DNA of 12,498 bases from NCBI GenBank assembly GCA_964247745.1, contig CAXTVT010000084.1, positions 1 through 12,498 on the forward strand, in the 5' to 3' direction. Each line of letters begins with the position of its first letter. Position 1 is the first letter of the stretch. The notes beneath the pieces are model-generated. The model was not told the DNA's origin and did no database searches. It saw only the letters and a program-made list of their open reading frames with translations. Shown here piece by piece: positions 1-7,433 of this stretch. The stretch is from RH-AL1 sp964247745. Its GTDB lineage: Bacteria > Pseudomonadota > Alphaproteobacteria > Rhizobiales > Beijerinckiaceae. The position numbers and the translations under genes are program-made.

Positions 1-1502
1 CCGATGCGCTGCAGCTTGCCGGTCGCGCCCTTCGGGATCTCGTCCATGAACAGGATCCGCGCCGGCACCTTGAACTTGGCCAGGTGGATGCCGGCATGGT
101 CGCGGATCGAGGCCTCGTCGGCCTCGGCGCCGTCGCGCAGCACCACCACGGCGGCGACATCCTCGCCGAGACGGTCGTGCGGCATGGCGAAGGTCACGCA
201 TTGGCGCACTGCCGGATGGTCCATCAGCACCTCGTCCACCTCGCGCGGCGAGATCTTCTCGCCGCCGCGGATGATGATTTCCTTCAAGCGCCCGGTCAGC
301 GACAGATAGCCTTCGGGCGTCAGCGAGCCCTGGTCGCCGGTGCGGAACCAGCCGTGTTTGGTGAAGGCCTCGCTGTTGGCCTTCTCGTTGTTCTCGTAGC
401 CCGACATGACGTTGTCGCCACGGATGACGATCTCACCGGTCTCGCCGGGCGCCAGCGGCTCGCCGTCCTCGTCGACGATGGCGATGTCCGGTCCCGTCGC
501 GACGCCGACCGAGCCGGGATAATGCGGCCGGGGCGGTAGCGGATTGGAGGCCATCTGATGCGCCGCCTCCGTCATTCCATAGGCTTCGAGCACCGGCGCG
601 TCGAACGTCTCCTCGACGGCCTTCATGACCTGCGGCGGCAGCGACGACGAGCAGGAGCGAATGAAGCGAAGCTTGTTGGCCTTGACGATGTCCGCGTTCT
701 CGCCGGCCCGTCCCAGGATGTCCTGGTGCATGGTCGGCACCGCGGTGAACCAGGTCGGTTGAACCTCTTCCATCCATCCGAAGAACTTCGACGCGCTGTA
801 GCCCGGTGCGCACGACACCTGGCCACCGGCGCCGAGCGGCGCCAGGATGCCGGCGATCAGGCCGTGGATGTGGAACAGCGGCATGATGTTCAGCGCACGA
901 TCCGCGTCCGTGAAGGCGAGCGAATGCCGGATGTTGCGGGCCGAGGCGCAGATGTTGGACTGCTTCAGCGGAACGATCTTCGGGCGCGAAGTCGTCCCGG
1001 AGGTGTGCAGCACCAGCGCGATGTCCCCGGGCTCGGCCGGGCCGCCGCTCGCGGCGGCGCCACCACCGGTCGGGAAGGCCAGGGTGAAGCTGCCGGCGCC
1101 TTCGCTCGGCGTCGGATGCAGGTGGGCGATGGCGACGCCGAGCTTCTCGGCCACGGCGACCGCGGGCGAGGTCGAACCCTCGACGACGACCAGCAGTCTG
1201 GCCTTGAGGTCGGTCATGTAGAACTCGAACTCGTCGGCCTTGTAGGTTGGGTTGAGCGGCGCCGAGGTGGTGCCGGCCGCGACGGCGATGAAGGCCGCCG
1301 CCATCTCCGGCCCGTTCGGCAGCACGATGGCGACGCGGTCGCCACGGCCGAGGCCGTGGGCGTTGAGGTCGGCTATCGTGCGGTCGACGAGCTCTCGCAG
1401 CGCCGCGAAGGTCAAGGGCACGCCGCCCGGTGCGGAGAGCGCGGTGGCGGCGTCGGCACCGGTCTTGATCAGGTCGTGGAGGGTCTTGGCAGCTTCGGCC
1501 AC
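1..1502 (-). CDS. AMP-forming acyl-CoA ligase, AAE3/Pcs60 (oxalate-CoA ligase-like) type, 3' end cut by window
   Basis: Adenylate-forming enzyme expected to activate a carboxylic acid with ATP and join it to CoA in the cytoplasm. About 500 residues are visible. ATP-binding loop HTSGTTSRPK lies at residues 166-175, YGMTE at 308-312, the GWFRTGD hinge-region motif at 384-390, then GRLKEIIIRGGEKISP, and near the edge PKGATGKLQR with the adenylation lysine at about residue 496. The TSGTTSRPK loop, the FIRSCSSSLPP stretch and MASNPLPP match the plant AAE3/yeast Pcs60 group, whose characterised members are oxalate-CoA ligases; oxalate as substrate here is inference. Only a few C-terminal residues should lie outside. 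The frame has no ATG start: a stop lies at 1566-1568, and the GTG at 1500-1502 is preceded by AAGGA with 7-nt spacing, so I chose it. It lies 82 bp after the reductase gene on the same strand, probably in one operon. Confidence 0.9.
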   Translation of the reverse strand, partial: MAEAAKTLHDLIKTGADAATALSAPGGVPLTFAALRELVDRTIADLNAHGLGRGDRVAIVLPNGPEMAAAFIAVAAGTTSAPLNPTYKADEFEFYMTDLKARLLVVVEGSTSPAVAVAEKLGVAIAHLHPTPSEGAGSFTLAFPTGGGAAASGGPAEPGDIALVLHTSGTTSRPKIVPLKQSNICASARNIRHSLAFTDADRALNIMPLFHIHGLIAGILAPLGAGGQVSCAPGYSASKFFGWMEEVQPTWFTAVPTMHQDILGRAGENADIVKANKLRFIRSCSSSLPPQVMKAVEETFDAPVLEAYGMTEAAHQMASNPLPPRPHYPGSVGVATGPDIAIVDEDGEPLAPGETGEIVIRGDNVMSGYENNEKANSEAFTKHGWFRTGDQGSLTPEGYLSLTGRLKEIIIRGGEKISPREVDEVLMDHPAVRQCVTFAMPHDRLGEDVAAVVVLRDGAEADEASIRDHAGIHLAKFKVPARILFMDEIPKGATGKLQRI

Positions 1503-1509
1503 GTCGGCG

Positions 1510-1514
1510 TCCTT
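1510..1514 (-). promoter_or_regulatory. Ribosome binding site of the acyl-CoA ligase
   Basis: AAGGA on the minus strand, 7 nt before the GTG at 1502. It decides the start, because there is no ATG between the upstream in-frame stop (1566-1568) and the conserved N-terminal part of the protein. Confidence 0.6.
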
Positions 1515-1584
1515 GTTGAGAATCTTGTCACGGCGAACAGCCCCTCGGCGGCGACCGTCGCCACGTCACGCTGGGAAACGAGGA

Positions 1585-2598
1585 TCAGGCCGCCTCCTGG
1601 ATGACCAGCCGGCCTTTGGCGCTGTCCAGGCTCTTCGCCAGCATCTGCATCAGCGCGTAGACGGTGTCGAGGTGCGGCGTCGCCGTCTCGGTCAGCCGTC
1701 CCAGCTCGATCACCGAGCCGACCAGGGCCTCGAGCTCGATCGCGCGCCCGGCCTCGACGTCCTGCAGCATCGACGTCTTGTGCGGCCCGACCTTCTCGGC
1801 GCCGGCGATGCGCTTCTCGATCGGCACGCGGAAGGTGATGCCGAGCTTGCCCGCCACCTCCTGCATCTCGCTCATGATGGCGTGGGCGAGCTGTCGCGTC
1901 TCCGGGAAGCGGCAGATTCCTTCCAGCGTCGCGTGGGTCAGCGCGGAGATCGGGTTGAACGAGGCGTTGCCCCACAGCTTGAGCCAGATCTCCGCGCGGA
2001 TGTCGGCGATCACCGGCGCCTTGAAGCCGGCCGCGACCAGCTTGGCGGCGAGCGCCTCGACGCGCGGGCTGGTCGTGCCGTCGAGCTCGCCCAAGGTGAA
2101 ACGGTTGCCCTCAACGACCTGGACGACGCCCGGTCGGGTCAAGATCGCGGCGGGAAACACCACGGAGCCGACGACGTGCCGGGGATCGATGTGCCGGGCG
2201 ATGAGGCCGCCGGGATCGGCGGCGGCGACGTGGGTGCCCTTGTGCGGGCCGTCGTAGCCACCGAGAAAGTACCACCAGGGAATCCCGTTCTGCATCGTCA
2301 CCACGACGGTGTCGGGCCCGATCAGGTGCTTCAGCTCCTCCGCGATCGGCCCGACCTGGTGCGCCTTCACCGTGAGCAGCACCACGTCGTGGATGCCGGC
2401 TTCCGCCATCGACTGGGTCGCCCGCATTTCGCGGGTGTGGACCTCGGCGCCGTCCTCCTCGATCAGCCGCATGCCGTCGGCCTTGATCGCGGCCAGGTTG
2501 GCGCCGCGCGCGATGAAGGTCACCGGCTCGCCCGCGGCCGCCAGCCTGACTCCCAGGAACCCGCCGATGGCGCCCGTTCCGACGATGGCGATGCTCAT
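1585..2598 (-). CDS. 2-dehydropantoate 2-reductase family protein (ketopantoate reductase, PanE/ApbA-like)
   Basis: A 337-residue NAD(P)H-dependent reductase. The family reduces ketopantoate to pantoate in pantothenate (CoA precursor) synthesis. The N-terminal Rossmann motif is GTGAIGG (residues 7-13), and ARG at 30-32 lies where the family binds the NADPH phosphate. TVKAHQ (76-81) and MQNG (102-105) follow. The C-terminal domain has EIWLKLWGNASFNP with K207, N211 and N215 in the catalytic lysine/asparagine pattern, and SMLQD (276-280) in the substrate-site loop. It is longer than E. coli PanE (about 300 aa) because of an insert around residues 107-135 (IPWWYFLGGYDGP and after), typical of PanE-like paralogues, so the true substrate may be another 2-oxo acid. 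ATG at 2598 has AAGGG a few bases upstream. It is followed by the acyl-CoA ligase 82 bp downstream and is divergent from the kinase gene. Confidence 0.9.
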   Translation of the reverse strand: MSIAIVGTGAIGGFLGVRLAAAGEPVTFIARGANLAAIKADGMRLIEEDGAEVHTREMRATQSMAEAGIHDVVLLTVKAHQVGPIAEELKHLIGPDTVVVTMQNGIPWWYFLGGYDGPHKGTHVAAADPGGLIARHIDPRHVVGSVVFPAAILTRPGVVQVVEGNRFTLGELDGTTSPRVEALAAKLVAAGFKAPVIADIRAEIWLKLWGNASFNPISALTHATLEGICRFPETRQLAHAIMSEMQEVAGKLGITFRVPIEKRIAGAEKVGPHKTSMLQDVEAGRAIELEALVGSVIELGRLTETATPHLDTVYALMQMLAKSLDSAKGRLVIQEAA

Positions 2599-2807
2599 TC
2601 CACCCTTGCCGCCTTCTTTTACGAGCGCACGGCTTAACCGAGCGGCGCGCGCCCGTCATCCGATTTTCCCGAACCTGCCTCGCGGCCCGTCAAGTGGCTC
2701 CGCTCGTAATCAAATGGAAATGCGGTTCTGGTTTCGTCGGATCGGGACCATGAAGGTGCCGCAGCGCTCGCCGTGCCTAGGATGGCCACCGGCGACACCA
2801 GTCGCGT
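2599..2807. other. Divergent intergenic region between the reductase and kinase genes
   Basis: 209 bp that must carry the promoters of both divergent genes. It is somewhat AT-richer around 2705-2740 than the neighbouring coding DNA. I see no clear -35/-10 pair and no strong inverted repeat. Confidence 0.5.
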
Positions 2808-4958
2808 GTGCGTCGCGTGCGTTCCCTTCCTCGATCGATCGGCCTTCGGGCTCGTCCCGGCTTCGCCGCGTGGCTCGCGGCGGGCCAGGCGGCTGCCGAG
2901 CCGCTGGTGCCGCCGGCGCTGCGCATGTCGCACTTCGGGGCGGACGGTGGCCTGGAGCCGCCGCCGGTCGCGCATGGCGGTCTCGCGTTCGGCCCCATCG
3001 TCGGCGTCCTCGTCGCCGCCACTGTCGCCGTCGTCGCGGTCGCGCTGCTGCTGCGAACCCGGCGCGCGCTGGCCGCCGCCGAGGCGCGCTTCCACCAGCT
3101 CGCGGAGCAGGGCAGCGACGTCATGCTGCGGCTGCGCGGCACGACGCGCGAAGCCTCGACCTCCGTGATCGACCTTCTCGGTTATTCGGCCGAGGAGATG
3201 TCCTGCCTCGACTGGGCGATGCTGATCCATCCCGACGATCGCGAGCGGGTGTGGGAGGCGCGCCATTCGATTGCCGAACGCACGTCGCGTGCGATCGCCT
3301 ACCGCCTGATCCACCGGGACGGCCGGACCATCTTCGTCGAGGCGATCGTCTGTCGCATCGATTTCGCGGGCCAATCGGAGCTGATCGTCACGCTTCGCGA
3401 CGTCACCGCCCGCCAAGAGGAGAACGACGGTCTGCGCCGCGCGATCGAGGCGGCGCAGGTCGCCGAAGCCGCGGCGGCGGATGCCAGTCGCGCCAAGGGC
3501 GATTTCCTCGCCTCCATGAGCCACGAGATCCGCACGCCGCTGAACGCGATCATCGGCTTCGCCGACCTCATCAGCGTCGATCCGAGCCTGGGCCCGTCGA
3601 CGCGGCAGTACGCCGAACGGATCAAGGGCGGCGGAGCCGCCCTGCTGACCGTGGTCAACGACATCCTCGATTTCTCGCAGATCGAGGTGGGCGCGCTGCG
3701 GCTCGATCCGCGCCCCTTCGCCCTGCCGCTGCTCATCGACGAGTGCGTCGCGCTGGTCGAGACCGCGGCACGCGCGCGAACGCTGGCCCTGCGCGTCGTG
3801 CTCGACGCGAGCGTTCCCGCCGGCGTCGTCGGCGACGAGACGCGGTTGCGGCAGATCCTGCTCAACCTCGTCAACAACGCGATCAAGTTCACCCATGCCG
3901 GCTCGGTGACGCTGCGCATCCGCCGCGACGCCGCCGGCCGTATCCTCTTCGAGATCGAGGATACCGGCATCGGCATTTCCGCCGCCGAGATGCGGCATCT
4001 CTTCGAGCGCTTCCGGCAGGTCGACGGGACGATCCGGCGGACCTACGGCGGCACTGGCCTGGGCCTCGCCATCTCCAAGATGCTGGTCGAGGCGATGGGC
4101 GGCGCCATCGGGGCTCGCAGCGAACCGGGCGCGGGTTCGACCTTCTGGTTCTCGCTCGACCTTCCGACGACGCGCCTGACGCTCGCGGCGGCGCAGGACA
4201 AGGGGCCCGCCGTCCGAATGCGGCCGCTGAGCGTCCTCCTCGCCGAGGACGTGCGGCTCAACCAGGAGCTGGTGCTCGCCGTGCTGGAGGCGCAGGGTCA
4301 TCACGTCGACGTGGTCGGCGACGGCGCCGAGGCGATCATGGCCGCCGACCATTGCCGCTACGATCTCGTGCTGATGGACCTGCAGATGCCGCACGTCGAC
4401 GGCATGTCCGCGACGCGCGCCATCCGGCGCCTGCCGCATGCGGGCCGGCTCGTCCCGATCGTCGCGCTCTCGGCCAACGTGCTGCCGGCGCAGGTCAAGG
4501 CGGCGCTGGCTTCGGGAATGGACGATTTCCTCGCCAAGCCGATGACCCTGGAGACGATCGGCACGCTGACGACGCGGGTCGGCCGAGGCGACCTGCGCGA
4601 GAGCGATGCCGCCGCCCACGACGCCGATGTTCTCGCCAAGCTGGCGGCCATCGTCGGGGAGGCCAAGGTCCGCGCGATGCTCGGCACGCTCGAGGGCGCG
4701 CTGATCGCGCGGTTCGAGCAGCCGCTCGTGCCCGATACCGTGCCGGCCCTCAAGGCGGAAGCGCACGCCGCCATCTCCGGCAGCGCGATGCTGGGCTTCA
4801 AGCCCTTCTCCGCGCTCTGCCGTCGTTTCATCGAGGCCGAGCACGAGGCCGATCTTAGCCGCCTGCACGATGAGCTGATGCGCGAGCTCGGCCGCGTGGT
4901 GCGGCTGGCCGGGACGATGGCGCGCGGCGGTGACGTGTCAGGTCGGCGCGCCGCCTGA
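2808..4958 (+). CDS. Membrane-anchored hybrid sensor histidine kinase (PAS-HisKA-HATPase-REC-Hpt-like)
   Basis: 716 residues from the GTG at 2808. One clear membrane segment lies at about 60-82, followed by arginines. A PAS domain (about 92-203) includes LLGYSAEEM and IHPDDRERV and ends in the usual TLRDVTARQ. HisKA has SMSHEIRTPLN with phospho-acceptor H239. The ATPase domain has an N-box (NLVNNAIKF, 353-361), DTGIGI (385-390) and GGTGLGL (414-420). The receiver has acidic E480/D481, phospho-acceptor D524 in LMDLQMP, S555 and K577. The tail (about 604-705) resembles an Hpt domain, with H653 in EAHAAISGSAMLGF. All kinase and receiver catalytic residues are present. The start is uncertain: no good ribosome site precedes 2808, and GTG 2817 or ATG 2925 are alternatives, but G/C-rich third positions begin well before 2925. 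The signal is unknown and no separate response regulator lies nearby. The 3' end overlaps the convergent gene by 21 bp. Confidence 0.92.
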   Translation: MRRVRSLPRSIGLRARPGFAAWLAAGQAAAEPLVPPALRMSHFGADGGLEPPPVAHGGLAFGPIVGVLVAATVAVVAVALLLRTRRALAAAEARFHQLAEQGSDVMLRLRGTTREASTSVIDLLGYSAEEMSCLDWAMLIHPDDRERVWEARHSIAERTSRAIAYRLIHRDGRTIFVEAIVCRIDFAGQSELIVTLRDVTARQEENDGLRRAIEAAQVAEAAAADASRAKGDFLASMSHEIRTPLNAIIGFADLISVDPSLGPSTRQYAERIKGGGAALLTVVNDILDFSQIEVGALRLDPRPFALPLLIDECVALVETAARARTLALRVVLDASVPAGVVGDETRLRQILLNLVNNAIKFTHAGSVTLRIRRDAAGRILFEIEDTGIGISAAEMRHLFERFRQVDGTIRRTYGGTGLGLAISKMLVEAMGGAIGARSEPGAGSTFWFSLDLPTTRLTLAAAQDKGPAVRMRPLSVLLAEDVRLNQELVLAVLEAQGHHVDVVGDGAEAIMAADHCRYDLVLMDLQMPHVDGMSATRAIRRLPHAGRLVPIVALSANVLPAQVKAALASGMDDFLAKPMTLETIGTLTTRVGRGDLRESDAAAHDADVLAKLAAIVGEAKVRAMLGTLEGALIARFEQPLVPDTVPALKAEAHAAISGSAMLGFKPFSALCRRFIEAEHEADLSRLHDELMRELGRVVRLAGTMARGGDVSGRRAA

Positions 4959-5606
4959 GGCCATGCTCGCGAAAAGGGTGTCGAGCGCCCGGCGATTGCC
5001 GGTGGCGATGGCGAGTGGCTTGCCCGAGAGCAGCGCGCCGACGGCGAGCGCCGCCTCGCGCGCCGCCGCGGCATCGAGAGGCTCGATCGCCGCCGGCGCC
5101 GTCCCGGCTCCATCCTCGTCGAGGATGGCGTCGACGAAGCGCGCCTGCAGCGCGAGGCGCGCGGCGGCGACGGAGAGCGCGCTGGCCGCCGCGGCGAGAC
5201 GGTCCCGCAGGCGCCGGCTCGCGAGCGCGATATCGTCCTCGCCGGCGAGGAGGCGATCGAGCGGCCCGCTGCCATCCACTGCGGACAGCGTCAGGATCGC
5301 CGGATCGACGGCGAGCACGGCGGCGTGAAGCTCGCAGCCGCTGCCGGTCCGTTCGAGCGAGGCCAGCTGCCAAGGCGCCTCGCCCGGGCGCGGCGCCACG
5401 AGGATGTTGACCCCGTCGAGCGTGGCCCGTTCCAGCGCGGCGGCGAGCTCCTGCCGCGCGAACACGCCGGTCTCCTCGACACGCGAGAGCGCGGTCTGGA
5501 GATCGGCGATGGCGTCGATCGCGATGGACACCAGGCGGCGACTGCGGTCGAGCGAGGTCTCGCGCCGGTTCTTCGGAACGGAGCAGGCTCCCGCCGCTAG
5601 ATCCAT
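4938..5606 (-). CDS. Short flagellin-like protein lacking the N-terminal flagellin domain
   Basis: 222 residues, rich in alanine and leucine, with no signal peptide or membrane segment. By eye it follows the later part of a flagellin. A helical stretch AIDAIADLQTALSRVEE (30-46) is followed by ATLDGVNILV (61-70), like the flagellin A(S/T)xxGVNLL turn. A variable middle follows, then ALSVAAARLALQARFVDAIL (143-162) and GKPLAIATGNRRALDTLF (195-212), which mirror the C-terminal flagellin helices ending in LSIANQxPQxLLxLF. The conserved N-terminal helix is absent, and the frame is closed by a stop at 5658-5660 with no other ATG, so it is not hidden upstream. The glutamine-rich run of typical flagellins is replaced by AVGALLSG. 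ATG at 5606 has AAAGGG close upstream. No flagellar gene is nearby. It may be a flagellin-related orphan or a decayed flagellin; the family call is from pattern matching only. Confidence 0.6.
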   Translation of the reverse strand: MDLAAGACSVPKNRRETSLDRSRRLVSIAIDAIADLQTALSRVEETGVFARQELAAALERATLDGVNILVAPRPGEAPWQLASLERTGSGCELHAAVLAVDPAILTLSAVDGSGPLDRLLAGEDDIALASRRLRDRLAAAASALSVAAARLALQARFVDAILDEDGAGTAPAAIEPLDAAAAREAALAVGALLSGKPLAIATGNRRALDTLFASMASGGAPT

Positions 5607-5629
5607 GTGCCCTTTCGAAACAGACCGCG

Positions 5630-5644
5630 ATGATCGCCGATCAT
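5630..5644. promoter_or_regulatory. Perfect 15-bp palindrome, possible operator
   Basis: ATGATCG-C-CGATCAT has 7-bp arms around one central base. It lies 23 bp upstream of the flagellin-like start and about 147 bp upstream of the reductase start, in their shared divergent intergenic region. The position suits a dimeric regulator. A transcribed hairpin is unlikely with a 1-base loop. Function is inference. Confidence 0.3.
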
Positions 5645-5790
5645 GCTTACTGGAACGTTAACGGGGAAACTGGCGCTCGAACCTCGCCGACCGGCCGGGG
5701 TTCCCGCACGACCGCCCGACCCTGTAGACCGCCTTCAGGAAGCGGGCGTCACTCGGCGAACCGCCATTATCGAGAGGCTCGGAGAAATAC

Positions 5791-6816
5791 ATGGCCATGG
5801 AACGCAAGCTCTGGCGCCTCCGCCGCCGGCCGCAAGGATCGATCCGCGAAGGCGACCTCGAGTTCCTGACCGAGCCTCTGGCCGAGCTGGCGGAAGGCGA
5901 GTTCCTGCTCGAGGTGCTGTACCTGTCGCTCGATCCGACCAACCGGATCTGGATGAGCGACATGCGCCAGTACATGCCGCCGGTCGCGCTCGACGCGCCG
6001 ATGCGCGGCGGCGTGGCCGGACGCGTTGCGGCGAGCCGAAAGCCGGGGGTGAGCGAGGGCGAGATCTGGTTCGGCCTGGGCGAGTGGGCCGATCGCATCG
6101 TCACCGACGGCACGGGCTACGTGAAGGCGCAGGTGCCGCCCGGCTTGCCGTTGTCGGTCGCCTACGGCGTGTTCGGCCTGGTCGGGCCGACCGCCTATTT
6201 CGGCCTGCTCGAGATCGGCCAGCCCAAGCAGGGCGACGTGCTGGTGGTCTCCGCGGCCTCCGGCGGCGTCGGCCAGATCGTCGGCCAGATCGGCAAGATC
6301 AAGGGCTGCACCGTCATCGGAATCGCCGGCGGTGCGGAGAAATGCCGGACCCTGGTCGAGGATTACGGGTTCGACGCGGCGATCGACTACAAGAACGAGA
6401 ACGTCGGCCGGCGGCTCGACGCGCTCGCGCCCAAGGGCGTCGACATCAATTTCGAGCAGGTCGGCGGCCCGATCATGGAGGCCGTGATGAGCCGCATGGC
6501 GTTGTTCGGCCGCATGCCGCTCTGCGGCATGATCTCGGGCTACAACGCCGAGAAGCCCGGCGGCGGCCCCGGCACGTTCCCGCTGATCCTGATGGAGCGC
6601 CTCAAGGTGCAGGGCTTCATCGTCTTCGATTTCCAGGCCAAGTTCCCGCAGATGATGCGCGAGCTCGGCGGCTGGATCACCGAGGGGCGCATCAAGACGA
6701 GCCAGGACGTGAGGCCGGGTCTCGACCGGGCGCTGGACTATCTCGACCTGCTCTATACCGGCGGCAACACGGGCAAGCTGCTCTGCGAGGTCTCGCCCGA
6801 GGCGGCCGGCCTGTGA
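5791..6816 (+). CDS. NADPH-dependent alkenal/enone reductase, CurA-like medium-chain dehydrogenase
   Basis: 341 residues, the usual length for the zinc-independent medium-chain reductases related to E. coli CurA and mammalian prostaglandin reductase, which reduce the C=C bond of enones and alkenals with NADPH. Hallmarks are YLSLDPTNRIWM (44-55), the LVGPTAYFGLLEIG stretch (130-143), the nucleotide-binding loop AASGGVGQIVGQ (155-166), DYKNENV (199-205) and the VGGPIMEAVM helix (224-233). None of the cysteine/histidine ligands of zinc alcohol dehydrogenases is visible, as expected for this branch. ATG 5791 follows GGAG with 6-nt spacing; a second in-frame ATG at 5797 is less well placed. The stop overlaps the start of the following thioesterase gene by 4 bp. 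The natural substrate is not evident. Confidence 0.9.
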   Translation: MAMERKLWRLRRRPQGSIREGDLEFLTEPLAELAEGEFLLEVLYLSLDPTNRIWMSDMRQYMPPVALDAPMRGGVAGRVAASRKPGVSEGEIWFGLGEWADRIVTDGTGYVKAQVPPGLPLSVAYGVFGLVGPTAYFGLLEIGQPKQGDVLVVSAASGGVGQIVGQIGKIKGCTVIGIAGGAEKCRTLVEDYGFDAAIDYKNENVGRRLDALAPKGVDINFEQVGGPIMEAVMSRMALFGRMPLCGMISGYNAEKPGGGPGTFPLILMERLKVQGFIVFDFQAKFPQMMRELGGWITEGRIKTSQDVRPGLDRALDYLDLLYTGGNTGKLLCEVSPEAAGL

Positions 6817-7280
6817 GCGGCGCGATCGGCAAGCCGATCTGGTTCGGGCCGAAGCCGACCGCGCTGCCGCGCTTCGTCGGCAGTGGCGGGTTGGTGCAGA
6901 GCCTCGGCATCGAGCTGACGGAGGCCGGCGACGACTGGCTCAGCGGCCGGATGCCGGTCGACGAGCGCACCCGCCAGCCGTTCGGCCTGCTCCACGGCGG
7001 CGCCTCGGTGGCTCTGGCCGAGACCCTGGCGTCGGTGGCGGCCTACGCTTGCGTCGATCCCGAGCGGCACGCCTGCGTCGGGCTCGAGATCAACGCCAAC
7101 CATCTGCGCGGCGTCCGGTCGGGCTGGGTCATCGGTACGGCCCGGCCGCTTCACCTCGGCCGCACGACGCACGTCTGGGACATCCGCATCCACGACAAAG
7201 CGGCGACGCCGGTGTGCGTCTCGCGTTGCACGATGGCGATCATCGACCGCATCCGCGGAGGCGCGGCGGCGACGGCGTGA
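6813..7280 (+). CDS. Hotdog-fold acyl-CoA thioesterase, YdiI/MenI-like
   Basis: 155 residues from the GTG at 6813, whose first bases overlap the reductase stop (GTGA). The hotdog core is clear: RMPVDERTRQPFGLLHGGAS (46-65) followed by LAETLASVA closely matches the E. coli YdiI/MenI motif. It carries Q56, H61, the HGG turn and E70 as the putative catalytic carboxylate. Further matches are GLEINANHLRGV (90-101) and RPLHLGRTTHVWDI (111-124). This family hydrolyses acyl-CoA thioesters, including aromatic ones; MenI itself acts on DHNA-CoA, but no menaquinone gene is visible here, so I give no symbol. GAGG about 10 nt upstream could serve as ribosome site, and the overlap suggests translational coupling. 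Together with the reductase it suggests removal or recycling of an acyl-CoA or reduced acyl product, which is inference. Confidence 0.9.
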   Translation: MSGAIGKPIWFGPKPTALPRFVGSGGLVQSLGIELTEAGDDWLSGRMPVDERTRQPFGLLHGGASVALAETLASVAAYACVDPERHACVGLEINANHLRGVRSGWVIGTARPLHLGRTTHVWDIRIHDKAATPVCVSRCTMAIIDRIRGGAAATA

Positions 7281-7421
7281 TCGCCGGCTCCCGCGGCGGG
7301 TCGGACCGTGCGCGGTGACGTCGGACATGCCGGCGGCTTGGCGATCGTGGCGCGACCGCGCCGCTCGGTCGATCGGCGGCTTCGAATCCGGCATGGGCCA
7401 TGCATTATGGTCATGCCACTT

Positions 7422-7426
7422 GAGGA
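7422..7426 (+). promoter_or_regulatory. Ribosome binding site of the amino acid permease
   Basis: GAGGA 7 nt before ATG 7434. It favours this start over the upstream in-frame ATGs at 7407 and 7413 and the GTG at 7308, which would add an arginine-rich leader not seen in this family. Confidence 0.55.
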
Positions 7427-7433
7427 CCTCGCC

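Noticed and set aside
2773..3168. Small plus-strand frame with ATGs at 2773 and 2782, overlapping the kinase N-terminus
   Set aside because: It is arginine/serine-rich with no motif. The kinase frame has the membrane segment and PAS domain, and I see no frameshift needed to join the two.
2309..4858. 849-codon open frame on the plus strand
   Set aside because: It crosses from the antisense side of the reductase gene into an alternate frame of the kinase, is arginine- and proline-rich, and has no recognisable fold.
2634..4868. 744-codon open frame on the minus strand
   Set aside because: It lies exactly opposite the hybrid kinase, has a shadow composition rich in Arg, Asp, His and Ala, and shows no domain. 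The kinase on the plus strand has every expected motif.
5643..6812. N-terminal extension of the thioesterase frame, which is open back to 5643
   Set aside because: This part is the out-of-frame shadow of the CurA-like reductase. The thioesterase family starts where the GTG at 6813 places it.
7341..7380. GGCGCG-AC-CGCGCC inverted repeat upstream of the permease
   Set aside because: It is built only of G/C-rich bases expected by chance at this composition, and there is no T-run or conserved position to support a function.
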